A DNA stretch of 64,000 nucleotides, taken from Sphaerochaeta globosa str. Buddy (GTDB lineage Bacteria; Spirochaetota; Spirochaetia; Sphaerochaetales; Sphaerochaetaceae). Shown here one piece after another: positions 46,113 to 54,520 of this stretch. The stretch's first letter is position 1, and each line of letters starts with the position of its first letter. Below the pieces are notes generated by a model. It searched no databases, had not been told where the DNA came from, and saw only the letters and a program-made list of their open reading frames with translations. The stretch spans positions 2,176,458 through 2,240,457 of the forward strand of contig NC_015152.1 of NCBI RefSeq assembly GCF_000190435.1. The letters are read 5' to 3'. The translations under genes and the position numbers were made by a program.

Positions 46113-47588
46113 ATGGATACCCGTTTTGCTATTTCAACCTATCCCGATTGTGCTGCTGTCACCAAGAAACTCGACGCCTTGATAAAAGGCCCCGTGTACA
46201 GCATTGCAAGAAAAGCATTGGCTCAGTATGAACATGCATATTTCGATGAGCAGTGCCCCCGTTCCAAAGCTATGATCGATGAGGCAAAGCACTATATTCC
46301 CGGGGGTGTACAGCATAACCTGGCCTTCAACCATCCATTTCCGTTGGTAATGACCAAGGCCGAAGGTGCGTACCTGTACGACCTGGACGGCCATCGATAT
46401 TTTGACTTCCTACAGGCTGGAGGACCTACCGTGCTTGGTTCCAACCCTCCATCGGTGAGAGAAAAGGTCATAGAACTCCTTAAGGATGGAGGTCCCTCTA
46501 CCGGTCTTTTCCATGAATACGAATACAAGCTTGCGAAAAAAGTTTGTGAAAGTGTGCCGAGTGTCGAGATGTTTCGGATGTTCAACTCCGGCTCTGAAGC
46601 CTGCATGGCGGCGATCAGGGTGGCACGCCTTGCAACAGGGAAGAAGAATATTGTAAAAATGGGCGGTGCCTACCATGGCTGGAGCGACCAACTCGCCTAT
46701 GGCATCCGCCTGCCTGGAACCAAAGGGTTGCAAGCGCACGGAGTCCCCTCCTATCTGTTCAAGCATACCCAGGAGTTTTTTCCCAACCGCCTTGAGGCAC
46801 TCGAGAATAGACTTAAACGCAACCGACTCAAGGGAGGCACCGCAGCCGTTTTCATTGAGCCTATCGGCCCTGAAAGCGGAACCAGGCCGCTGGACCTTCA
46901 CTTCAACAAGGAAGTGGAAAACCTTTGTCATGCATATGGTGCACTCTTGGTCTTCGATGAGGTTGTGACAGGGTTCAGAATCGGAATGGCGGGTGCCCAA
47001 GGCTATTTCAAGGTCTCTGCCGATCTCACCATCTTCGGCAAAGTCATTGCCGGCGGTTATCCCGGTGCCGGTGGGCTTGGCGGCAAGAAGGAGTATATGA
47101 AATACCTCGCTGCAGGCATCCAGACCGGGGACAAAATCCATAAGGCCTTGGTCGGGGGAACCATGGCGGCAACCGCCCTCAGTTGCGCCGCCGGCTACCA
47201 TACCCTTGAAGAGATTGAAAGAACCGATGCATGTAGCAACGCCGGGCGTATGGGCGACCGCCTCACAAAAGGTTTACAGATTCTCATCGAGAACCATCAC
47301 CTACCCTTCGTTGCCTTCAACCAGGGATCGATATGCCATCTGGAAACGGTGGGAACCATGCACTTTTTCATCAACTGGAAAAAGCCTTGGACTATTACCT
47401 CTGTTATCAATGAAACATCCAAACGGAAGAAGGAAATGGAGTACATGGGAGCTGCCTATATGGCAGAGGGTCTGGTCACGCTCGCGGGAAGCAGGCTCTA
47501 TACCAGTGCCGCCTACGATGATGCGATGATCGACCAGGCCCTTGAAGCCTTCGACCGTGTATTCGCTCACGTCGAATGCATTGAGTAA
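46113..47588 (+). CDS. Class III PLP aminotransferase (glutamate-1-semialdehyde aminomutase-like)
   Basis: An aminotransferase or aminomutase of 491 residues, longer than HemL (about 430) by an N-terminal extension of about 60. MFRMFNSGSEACMAAIRVAR, GAYHGWSDQL, LLVFDEVVTGFRIG and the PLP lysine segment TIFGKVIAGGYPGAG are intact. Its setting with a sugar kinase and aldolase argues for an aldehyde or keto-sugar substrate rather than tetrapyrrole synthesis. SD AGGAGG precedes ATG. Confidence 0.88.
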   Translation: MDTRFAISTYPDCAAVTKKLDALIKGPVYSIARKALAQYEHAYFDEQCPRSKAMIDEAKHYIPGGVQHNLAFNHPFPLVMTKAEGAYLYDLDGHRYFDFLQAGGPTVLGSNPPSVREKVIELLKDGGPSTGLFHEYEYKLAKKVCESVPSVEMFRMFNSGSEACMAAIRVARLATGKKNIVKMGGAYHGWSDQLAYGIRLPGTKGLQAHGVPSYLFKHTQEFFPNRLEALENRLKRNRLKGGTAAVFIEPIGPESGTRPLDLHFNKEVENLCHAYGALLVFDEVVTGFRIGMAGAQGYFKVSADLTIFGKVIAGGYPGAGGLGGKKEYMKYLAAGIQTGDKIHKALVGGTMAATALSCAAGYHTLEEIERTDACSNAGRMGDRLTKGLQILIENHHLPFVAFNQGSICHLETVGTMHFFINWKKPWTITSVINETSKRKKEMEYMGAAYMAEGLVTLAGSRLYTSAAYDDAMIDQALEAFDRVFAHVECIE

Positions 47589-47602
47589 TGAAGGAGGGCA
47601 GG

Positions 47603-48679
47603 ATGGAACTGAAACAAGCAAAACAGGCTGTACTGGAAGCTGCAAGGAACCTGCTTTCCTCCAATTTGGTTGCCCGCACGTGGGGCAATATCAGCTGCAG
47701 GGTGGGAGAAGAATCGTTTCTCATCACTCCAAGCGGCAAAGCCTATGAGCACCTGAGTGAGGACCAACTGGTATTGGTTTCACTCTCTGATCTGAGTTAT
47801 AGCGGTAGCATCAAGCCTTCCTCGGAGAAAGGCATGCATGCATCAGTCTATCGAAACAAACCTGCTGTACAGTGTGTGTTGCATACCCATCAGGAGATGG
47901 CCTCCTTGGCTAGCTTGCTCGGCCAATCGGTATCGGTCCCGACTGCGTTCCAGGACATACTGGGAACAAGCATACCGACTGCCAGCTACGGCCTTCCCGG
48001 TACCAAGCGTCTTCACAACAACGTCACCAAGGTACTCCAGGCTACCTCTTCTTCGGCCCTGCTGATGGCCTGTCATGGGGCTCTCTGTTTCGGTCCAAGC
48101 ATGGAGGCCTCGTTTGCAATCGCCCAAGCCTTGGAACAGGCATGCAAAGAGGCGGTGTATGTCCATGCACCGATGATAAAAGCCTTGGAGGGAACAAGTA
48201 GCATCAAGCTTGCTGCTGCAATCAGCAATACCGGAAACCTCGAATACGGGAAGACTCTTGACCCCACCCTTCAGCAACTCTGCGCTAAACTGCTTACGGA
48301 CAAGACCGACTGCAACACTATCTTACTACTCATTTCGCAGGAAGTGCTTGCCGTAATGGACATGGTCCCTAGACTGGCTGCCTATTTGGATGACTTTGCT
48401 CAGATTGCAGCTCCTTCTTTGGCAGTAATGCACCAGAACGCTCCAGTTTCCAAGCTCCTGGGTAAAGCCAAGCATTGTGATGCCTTACTCATGAAAGGCG
48501 TAGGGGCGCTGTGCATGGGCAATAGTGAATCGGAAGCCCATGCAGTTGCTACACTGGTTCAGAAAAACTGCAAGGCAGAGGTGCTCCATCTTGCCGACTT
48601 GCGTGTACGGCACATTACGTGGCTCGATGCCCGTTTGATGCGCTATGTGTACAAGCAGAAATACTCAAAACTTGCCTGA
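47603..48679 (+). CDS. Class II aldolase/adducin family protein, two domains
   Basis: A 358-residue protein with two class-II aldolase-like modules. The first is complete: RTWGNISCRV, ITPSGKAYEHL, PSSEKGMHASVY with the catalytic Glu, zinc ligands HTHQ and CHGALCFGPS. The second (from about residue 215, with DALLMKGVGALCMGNSESEA) keeps the fold but lacks the HTH zinc pair, so it looks structural. Starts at ATG 47603 behind AAGGAGG; ATG 47588 overlaps that SD. It probably cleaves the phosphorylated product of the kinase. The stop codon lies in a hairpin shared with the opposing gene. Confidence 0.87.
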   Translation: MELKQAKQAVLEAARNLLSSNLVARTWGNISCRVGEESFLITPSGKAYEHLSEDQLVLVSLSDLSYSGSIKPSSEKGMHASVYRNKPAVQCVLHTHQEMASLASLLGQSVSVPTAFQDILGTSIPTASYGLPGTKRLHNNVTKVLQATSSSALLMACHGALCFGPSMEASFAIAQALEQACKEAVYVHAPMIKALEGTSSIKLAAAISNTGNLEYGKTLDPTLQQLCAKLLTDKTDCNTILLLISQEVLAVMDMVPRLAAYLDDFAQIAAPSLAVMHQNAPVSKLLGKAKHCDALLMKGVGALCMGNSESEAHAVATLVQKNCKAEVLHLADLRVRHITWLDARLMRYVYKQKYSKLA

Positions 48680-48703
48680 TACAGCACATGCTCCTCTGTA
48701 TCA
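48677..48703. terminator. Hairpin containing both stop codons of convergent genes
   Basis: TGATACAG and CTGTATCA (8-bp arms, 11-base loop). The left arm starts with the aldolase stop TGA; the right arm ends with the complement of the opposing gene's stop. No T tract, so termination efficiency is uncertain. Confidence 0.5.
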
Positions 48704-49552
48704 GCACAATCTCTGAATGCAAACACTATCAAGATTCCTATCGTCCAGATTGGGAAAATAGGTGATTGAATACCTCTGTCTGTCCAGTGTCTCCTCTATT
48801 GTACGCACAGCCGGGCTGTAGATGAAAAGCCCCCCAACAATGAGCGAATCCAGGATTTCCAAGTACTTCATGGTATAGAGCACCGTATCGGAATCTTGAT
48901 TGATGAGGCTTCTTCTATAGTGGTTGGAAAAAGACATATGGGCAATTACACTTCCCCAGGTTGACTGAAGAAAATGGTAGTCAAACCAGTTGCCGCAAAA
49001 GATTCGATGCTCGTCGCTGTGGTATTGGTCAAGCCCATAGAGCTCCTCAAATCCTTTTTCCTCCAGATACGAAAGCAGCTGATGTTTTTTCCCGCAACCC
49101 ACATCAAGAATTGGTTGTTTCAGCAAACAGTCCCCAAGGTGGAGCAAGTGGAATTGGAAACTCCCCGAATACTCTGCACAAGGAATGAAAAGCTGATCCT
49201 GATTCTTATTGTAGCTATTATGCTTGAGTGCTGAAATAAGCTTCGCCCTATGACGCTGAACGATGATCTCCAAATCATCCTGCAACGTCCTATTTTCGAG
49301 TGCGAGACCTCGAAGATGAAGCACAAGTTCCCTATAGAGGATATTGAGGGAATCAATGGTATCCTTTGAAAGGGAAACATACTGATTGACCTGTACACAT
49401 TCCATAACCAGATAATTATATAAGGAGCCTGTCAGGCTCTGAATCTTTTCCTCGGTATTGATACCTTGGTACAGATACAGATTCTGTTGAATAGCATGCA
49501 TGATGCTCTTCCTTGTTTCTTCACTCTCGAGATAGGTTATGATTGATTTCAT
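48701..49552 (-). CDS. Class I SAM-dependent methyltransferase-like protein
   Basis: A 283-residue protein with an N-terminal helical region of about 130 residues and a C-terminal Rossmann domain: motif I ILDVGCGKKHQLLSYLEEKG, then ELYGLDQY (acidic end of strand 2) and WGSVIAHMSFSNHY. Likely methylates a small molecule, possibly linked to the sugar-type genes nearby. Its start overlaps the stop of the Gfo/Idh gene by 4 bases. The remaining function is unknown. Confidence 0.68.
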   Translation of the reverse strand: MKSIITYLESEETRKSIMHAIQQNLYLYQGINTEEKIQSLTGSLYNYLVMECVQVNQYVSLSKDTIDSLNILYRELVLHLRGLALENRTLQDDLEIIVQRHRAKLISALKHNSYNKNQDQLFIPCAEYSGSFQFHLLHLGDCLLKQPILDVGCGKKHQLLSYLEEKGFEELYGLDQYHSDEHRIFCGNWFDYHFLQSTWGSVIAHMSFSNHYRRSLINQDSDTVLYTMKYLEILDSLIVGGLFIYSPAVRTIEETLDRQRYSITYFPNLDDRNLDSVCIQRLC

Positions 49553-50619
49553 TGTTCTTTCTCACGCCACAGAGCTTTCGCCCAGACTTGTGTTTGGGTT
49601 TCTATGGTTTTTTGCTCGTTGCAACTTCTGTGTATGCATTGTGCAAGATAGGAATCCTGAAGCGCTTCAGACAGCGAATACCCTTTGCCCCAACAGGCAT
49701 CTTCCAGGCATAAGGCAAGAGCAATCTCATCATCGTTGAAGCCTAGAGGCCAATACGGGTTCTTAAAATGGTAGGTATCCCCAAAGGCCATGGCACGAAG
49801 GGAAAGCGGGCTGTTGTTCGCAACTCCATCCTCGATTCTCTTGATGACTTGGCAAATTCCCTCGTTTTGTGTATTGAGGTACCGGACTGTATCGTCAAAA
49901 ATCTCCCCCCGTTCCCCACAAAGGCTGAAGTGCCGGCTTCTGATGCTGCTATGGTAGGCTACGCCGGCAAAATCGAAATACCCGGTCTTTCCATCCTCAA
50001 ATGCCAATGTAGCGGTAGTGTGCTTGGTTGGGATGCGAATACCTTCGGTATCGACAGAATCCCTTCCACCGGTTTTCACCACCCAACTAGTTCTGCTTGA
50101 AGCGGTAATGCTGCAATTGCCGCCCCCCTCACCAAGAAAATGACGAAGGATGCTTGTGCCATGATGATCATGCAGGCAGGCCCCTCGTACCTCTGTTATG
50201 GGTCCCAGAAGAGGAATAAGAGCATCGCATGTTTGGAAGTAGGGGTAGCGATAGTACTGCTCGGCGACAAACACCCTGCTTTGTGACTGTGCATACAGCG
50301 TATAGATTGTGGACAGCGTTTGCAATGACAGCTGGGTAAAACCGGTTTCACAGAGAATCGTTTCCCCACACTCGATAAGTGTAGGCAAGAGGGACTGGAG
50401 ACTTAAGGAAGGAACACACAAAACCACCAGATCATGAGGATACGAAAGAGCTTCAAGAACGTCAAAACTGGTCGTCGTCTGATACTGCTGCTTCACTTGC
50501 TCTGCGCGCTGCTTGGAGTGAAGAACCCAATTCACCAAGGTAAAGCGCTCAGGCAGTGCCTTGATGATCCGATAATAGAAGAGACTGCGCCATCCGTAGC
50601 CGATAAGGATTATCCGCAT
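49549..50619 (-). CDS. Gfo/Idh/MocA-family oxidoreductase
   Basis: NAD(P)-dependent dehydrogenase-like protein of 356 residues from ATG 50619 (MRIILIGYGWRSLFYYR); a start at 50646 adds 9 residues. The Rossmann motif GYGWRS departs from the common GxGxxG, and the catalytic EKP motif is replaced by ETGF (CETGFTQLSL), so it may be a variant enzyme or a non-catalytic member. HDHHGTSILRHFLGEG lies where the substrate His is expected. First of a two-gene unit with the methyltransferase. Confidence 0.7.
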   Translation of the reverse strand: MRIILIGYGWRSLFYYRIIKALPERFTLVNWVLHSKQRAEQVKQQYQTTTSFDVLEALSYPHDLVVLCVPSLSLQSLLPTLIECGETILCETGFTQLSLQTLSTIYTLYAQSQSRVFVAEQYYRYPYFQTCDALIPLLGPITEVRGACLHDHHGTSILRHFLGEGGGNCSITASSRTSWVVKTGGRDSVDTEGIRIPTKHTTATLAFEDGKTGYFDFAGVAYHSSIRSRHFSLCGERGEIFDDTVRYLNTQNEGICQVIKRIEDGVANNSPLSLRAMAFGDTYHFKNPYWPLGFNDDEIALALCLEDACWGKGYSLSEALQDSYLAQCIHRSCNEQKTIETQTQVWAKALWREKEQ

Positions 50620-50716
50620 ACCTGACCTAGTGAAAATTTCGCTCATACAACTACTATATCACAGCAGGGAAGGTTTTCCTTTCAGCAGTAGCGGGAATAC
50701 ATACGTAAAAGAGTCC

Positions 50717-50744
50717 TTGACCTTGCAATAAAGGGCGGTATACT
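50717..50744 (+). promoter_or_regulatory. Promoter for gtrA copy 2
   Basis: TTGACC (50717-50722) and TATACT (50739-50744) with a 16-base spacer, about 43 bases before the start codon of gtrA copy 2. Confidence 0.6.
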
Positions 50745-50786
50745 CAAACAGAGTGTCGGAAATTGTGCCGGCATAAGGAAGAAATA

Positions 50787-51212
50787 ATGGAAACCAATGA
50801 AGCTGCAGCAGTAAGCAAGAAAGAGAATCTCATCCAAATCGGCAAGTTCGTTCTCTTTTCCATCAGTGCAGGAATCATCCAAGTCCTGGTTTTCACCCTC
50901 TGTGAGGAATTGTTCCACCTACCCTATTGGCCGAGCTATTTGACCGCCCTCATTGCAAGTGTCGTCTACAACTTTACGGTAAACCGACGCTTTACCTTTA
51001 AGAGTGCAAACAACATTCCCAAGGCTATGCTGCAACTGGCTATCTATTACGCCATTTTCACCCCGCTATCCACCTGGTGGGGTGATGCATTGGTGCAGAT
51101 TGGGATTTCAGACTACATCGTCCTGGGTGGGACCATGGTGGTCAACCTTATCACCGAATTCTGTGTGAATCGATTCATCATCTATCGGACTTCCATGAAT
51201 ACCCGAGGGTGA
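50787..51212 (+). CDS. GtrA-family membrane protein, copy 2
   Basis: A 141-residue four-helix protein, paralogue of the copy at 45.7 kb and nearly as closely related at the DNA level in the core. It starts at ATG 50787 (METNEAAAV), with SD AAGG; the reading from TTG 50763 is less likely. It is monocistronic with its own promoter. The C terminus ends abruptly at MNTRG, and the last 105 bases are overlapped by the opposing tetR gene. A 3'-end fragment of the same sequence recurs at 52397-52475. Confidence 0.9.
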   Translation: METNEAAAVSKKENLIQIGKFVLFSISAGIIQVLVFTLCEELFHLPYWPSYLTALIASVVYNFTVNRRFTFKSANNIPKAMLQLAIYYAIFTPLSTWWGDALVQIGISDYIVLGGTMVVNLITEFCVNRFIIYRTSMNTRG

Positions 51213-51782
51213 AAAGAAACAAAGCTTTTTCACCATTGCCTCCACCGCATCGGTATAGCTGCCCTCATAGACAAGGGTCTTGTTCACCAGCATGGCGGTA
51301 AAGCCATGGACCAAGCTCCATACTGCCAGTGCATCCATGGTGTGTTCTTCCCCAAGGCCCCCAAACAGCATTTTAAACATCGATACGATATATCGGTCAG
51401 GCTCTGTAAAGGTTCCCTCTTTGATGAAAAGCGGCCTTGTATGATCCATCATAAAGATGCATTTGAAATGTTCGGGATGTTCCACCATGAAAGAAACATA
51501 CAACGTACTGGCTTGAATAATCTGTTTTTTGCGATCACCTTCGTATTGGTGCACAACGCTATCGAGAGCACACGTAAATTCCGTCGATACACGGGTGGTA
51601 ATAGCGATGATGAGGGCTTGTTTGCTTGAGAAATGCCGGTAGGGGGCAGTATTGCTGACTCCACACAGAGCAGCAACCTTTCGTAAGGAAAATGCCTCTA
51701 GACCGACAGTGGTCAGCAATTGAAGGCCCTTGTGTATCAGATCGTTCTCCAATGAACCATGATGGTAGCTTCTTTTTCCCAT
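51108..51782 (-). CDS. TetR/AcrR-family regulator with a chimeric C terminus
   Basis: A 224-residue regulator with a clear N-terminal helix-turn-helix (FSLRKVAALCGVSNTAPYRHFSSKQAL in blocks: VAALCGVSNTAPYRHF). After about residue 188 the frame runs through the antisense of the gtrA copy-2 3' end (GIHGSPIDDESIHTEFG and on), adding about 36 residues with no counterpart in TetR proteins. The original protein was probably about 190 residues and lost its native stop. It is divergent from the flavodoxin-like gene and may control it through the palindrome between them. Confidence 0.82.
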   Translation of the reverse strand: MGKRSYHHGSLENDLIHKGLQLLTTVGLEAFSLRKVAALCGVSNTAPYRHFSSKQALIIAITTRVSTEFTCALDSVVHQYEGDRKKQIIQASTLYVSFMVEHPEHFKCIFMMDHTRPLFIKEGTFTEPDRYIVSMFKMLFGGLGEEHTMDALAVWSLVHGFTAMLVNKTLVYEGSYTDAVEAMVKKLCFFSPSGIHGSPIDDESIHTEFGDKVDHHGPTQDDVV

Positions 51783-51862
51783 AGCACTCTCATTACTACT
51801 TGTATGGAATAATTTTACTAAATAATGTTGACACTGTAAACATTGAGACTTTGGATATGACC

Positions 51863-51883
51863 AATGGTACCAGCGTTACCATT
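51863..51883. promoter_or_regulatory. Inverted repeat between tetR and flavodoxin-like gene, candidate operator
   Basis: AATGGTA-7-base spacer-TACCATT. GTTACC occurs at 51875-51880 and again at 51884-51889. The site is 80 bases from the tetR start and 65 bases from the flavodoxin-like start, a usual place for a divergent TetR operator. Confidence 0.5.
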
Positions 51884-51947
51884 GTTACCTGATAATGGCC
51901 TTGGCATCCAACCTACATACTGATTCTGTCGATGAAGGGAAAAAGAG

Positions 51948-52385
51948 ATGATGATGGACCACGTACGCGTCGTATATGCGACAAAAACTCAACATTCAAA
52001 AAAGTTGGCACAGGCCGTAGCGAAAGCTCTTCTCGTACAAGCAAAATCTGTCGATCAATGCACAAAGGGCGAACAATCAGAGTTGCTGTTCATCGCCGGT
52101 GGCATCTATGCCGGCAAGTGCAATCCAGCGCTGGTCTCCTATGCACAAAGCCTTGATACCGAGCAGGTTAAGAACGTGGTGCTGATAACAAGCAGCGTAT
52201 CCATCACCCAGCGCAAGCAACAAGAAATTCGGGAAATTTTAACCATGAAAGGCATTTCGGTAGTTGATGAAATCACCTGTCCCGGGGCAGTGTTTTTCAT
52301 TAAGCTTACCCACCCCAATAAGCGAGATCTCCAATTTGTTGCGGAAGCGGCGAAAAGTATTGTAGCTAAAACCATCATTTCGTAG
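51948..52385 (+). CDS. Flavodoxin-like protein
   Basis: A 145-residue FMN-binding-type protein. VVYATKTQHSKKLAQAVAKAL is the phosphate-binding loop (T-x-T-x-x-S pattern), IAGGIYAG is the second FMN loop and ITSSVSITQRKQQEI lies near the third. Probably carries electrons or acts as a small flavin reductase. Divergent from a tetR gene, and enclosed with it between two copies of the gtrA 3' end. Confidence 0.75.
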   Translation: MMMDHVRVVYATKTQHSKKLAQAVAKALLVQAKSVDQCTKGEQSELLFIAGGIYAGKCNPALVSYAQSLDTEQVKNVVLITSSVSITQRKQQEIREILTMKGISVVDEITCPGAVFFIKLTHPNKRDLQFVAEAAKSIVAKTIIS

Positions 52386-52396
52386 ATGCATTAGAT

Positions 52397-52475
52397 CCAT
52401 GGTGCCAACCGTAACACCGAATTCTGTGTGAATCGATTCATCATCCATTGGACTTCCGTGAATATTCGCATCTAA
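52397..52475 (+). pseudogene. Fragment of a third gtrA 3' end (direct repeat)
   Basis: Seventy-nine bases read in frame as NTEFCVNRFII then HWTSVNIRI and a stop, matching the last 25 codons of gtrA copy 2. A 31-base core at 52415-52445 is identical to 51152-51182; the flanks have scattered changes. It is in the same orientation as gtrA copy 2, 1263 bases away, with the tetR/flavodoxin pair between. Confidence 0.88.
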
Positions 52476-52657
52476 TACTATACCTCTAGGTAGGTATATT
52501 ACATTAATAGCTATACCATAATTCCTTCTTATAGGGTTTTCTATTGCAGACTTATCCATCAATCATTACACTTTCAGCATTACCGTACGAGTACGTTGCT
52601 ATTCTTAAAGCAATTTGTGCTGACAGGAACACCAAGTCACAAAGGATCCTATACCGT

Positions 52658-53869
52658 ATGAACGAATTGATCATCAATATGCTTCGCGGCAGTGTCTCAT
52701 CGGTCATGTATGTCATTCTTCTGTTTACACTGACAAAGGCAAGATTTGGCCGTAAGACCACCATCATCGTTGCCCTATTTGCGTTTACACTCAACATGGC
52801 CAGCACCATCTGGTTCTACCTCTATGGAGATCTGACATCATTGTCACGTTTCTCAATACTCTTGTTTATCGTAGTAGGTTTCGCCATGAAACCCCTGACA
52901 AAACAAAGCCTCATGCAATGGAGTTTTACGTTTCTAACGAGCATCAACCTTGCGATGATGGTTATCATCCTCAGTTTTATCCTAGGCAGACTCTTTCCCT
53001 CTCCTGCGTATGCCAATATCATCCTCCGTTTTGTGCTCTATCTGATTGTTATTCTCCTGTTCCAACGGTTTTTAAAGCCCCTGTACCAGTCAATCGTCAA
53101 CAACTGGCCGGTATTCTCTGCCTTGGTAATCTCAATTTTTCTGAATCTGTCCTATTACTTTTACGTCACGGATAACATTAGAACCACCCTACAAGCCAAC
53201 AAATTGCCTTTACTCTTGTTGGTTGGCCTTTCCTTGGTTGCCTACGGCACCGTTTTCTACTCCATGAAGAAATTCATGACCATCCATGCACTGGAAACTG
53301 AGAACCTGCATATCCAAAAGGAAACAAGCCGCCTTCATGAGGCTGCACTGCAAATGGAAAAGTACGCAAAATATGACATGCTGACAGGACTGCCCAACAG
53401 AAGATACTTTTTTGAAAGATTGGAAAGTGTCGTCTCAGAAAACCAGGGAGCAAACAAGATTGCTGTTCTGTATATTGATTTGGATGGATTTAAAACCATC
53501 AACGATACCTATGGTCACCAAATCGGGGATAAAGTCCTTGTTGCAGTAGGGAGTCGCTTGGCAGAAAGCATCAGCGAATCTGATTTTGCGGCACGCCTGG
53601 GTGGAGACGAATTTGCAATAATCGCATCCAACATACAAAATTATGCCAGTGCTCAACAATTCGCAGCCAACGTTCAAACGGTGTTGCAAAGTACGGTGTA
53701 TATGGAAAATATTGCCTATTCGGTGAAGGCATCCATCGGTTTAGCCGTCTACCCTGACGAAGGAGCCGATAGCGAAACGTTGTTGCGAAAAGCCGATGCG
53801 GCAATGTATGAGGCAAAACGGAACAGCAAGGAAGGTGAAACCACCTCAAATCTCCGAACAGATACGTAG
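52658..53869 (+). CDS. Membrane diguanylate cyclase (GGDEF)
   Basis: Makes cyclic di-GMP from two GTP. The reading from ATG 52658 (AAGGA 11 bases upstream) is 403 residues: about six membrane helices to residue 205, a short coiled coil (ENLHIQKETSRLHEAALQ), then the cyclase domain with YDMLTGLPNRRYFF and the intact active site ARLGGDEFAI. The inhibitory I-site RxxD is changed to SESD five residues before GGDEF, so feedback inhibition is probably lost. No EAL domain and no known sensor domain. Confidence 0.92.
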   Translation: MNELIINMLRGSVSSVMYVILLFTLTKARFGRKTTIIVALFAFTLNMASTIWFYLYGDLTSLSRFSILLFIVVGFAMKPLTKQSLMQWSFTFLTSINLAMMVIILSFILGRLFPSPAYANIILRFVLYLIVILLFQRFLKPLYQSIVNNWPVFSALVISIFLNLSYYFYVTDNIRTTLQANKLPLLLLVGLSLVAYGTVFYSMKKFMTIHALETENLHIQKETSRLHEAALQMEKYAKYDMLTGLPNRRYFFERLESVVSENQGANKIAVLYIDLDGFKTINDTYGHQIGDKVLVAVGSRLAESISESDFAARLGGDEFAIIASNIQNYASAQQFAANVQTVLQSTVYMENIAYSVKASIGLAVYPDEGADSETLLRKADAAMYEAKRNSKEGETTSNLRTDT

Positions 53870-53881
53870 GAATACTCTTTG

Positions 53882-54520
53882 TCACAGAGTAATCCGAAAA
53901 GCCAATGCGTACGGAGAAACCGTTGCCTCAAAACTCGTAAGCCCTGCCTTCCTATGCCAAAATGGGATGCCAAGCCCGACAGCTGTCCCGATTAAAGCAC
54001 CTGCAAGCACATCACTCATGAAATGATTTCCGCTTGCAACCCTGAGTAATGCAGTTGCAGTTGCAAAGCCATACGTAGCAACGGCAACCGGCAGCCTCCA
54101 CGTAGAGTCAGGATGATAGGCAGCAAAGACTGAACAGGCAAACGAAGCCCCTGCAAACGCCATGGTGACGTGTCCGGAGGGAAAGGAATCGTAGGCATCG
54201 CCCTCATCGACCTTGGTCTGGGGATAGTCGGTGAAATACATGAAGGGACGAGCCCTTTGGAAACAGAGTTTTCCTAGCTCTTTCAGGCCATAGGCAGCCA
54301 GCATCGTTTCAGCATATATCGTCCCGATTGTCAGATATTCGCTCTTTTGCTCACCAAGCAAGATTGCAGGAGCGAGAAGGGAAGCAATTTCGAAGGCTGT
54401 TCCCACGGAATCGAAGGATTTTGAGTACGGATACATTGCTGATCGGTCAAAGGAGTTAACCGCTGAAGCGGACCATGAGATTGCTATCAAAAGCACCAGG
54501 AAAGCAGAGTACTTTTTCAT
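53882..54520 (-). CDS. PAP2-family phosphatase, exported
   Basis: A 212-residue lipid- or nucleotide-phosphate phosphatase. A signal peptide (MKKYSAFLVLLIAISWSASA) precedes the three-part acid phosphatase motif: KLCFQRARP, SFPSGHVTMAF and RVASGNHFMSDVLAG. Likely acts outside the inner membrane, for example on undecaprenyl or phosphatidate phosphates. It overlaps the start of a second PAP2 gene by 4 bases and converges on the cyclase gene. Confidence 0.9.
   Translation of the reverse strand: MKKYSAFLVLLIAISWSASAVNSFDRSAMYPYSKSFDSVGTAFEIASLLAPAILLGEQKSEYLTIGTIYAETMLAAYGLKELGKLCFQRARPFMYFTDYPQTKVDEGDAYDSFPSGHVTMAFAGASFACSVFAAYHPDSTWRLPVAVATYGFATATALLRVASGNHFMSDVLAGALIGTAVGLGIPFWHRKAGLTSFEATVSPYALAFRITL

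Noticed and set aside
51108-51212. Antisense overlap of tetR with gtrA as a deliberate regulatory overlap
   Set aside because: The C-terminal residues have no TetR counterpart and the repeat at 52.4 kb gives a simpler explanation, a recombination scar.
52239-52562. Minus-strand 107-residue ORF
   Set aside because: It is antisense to the flavodoxin-like gene and the gtrA fragment, without SD or recognisable family.
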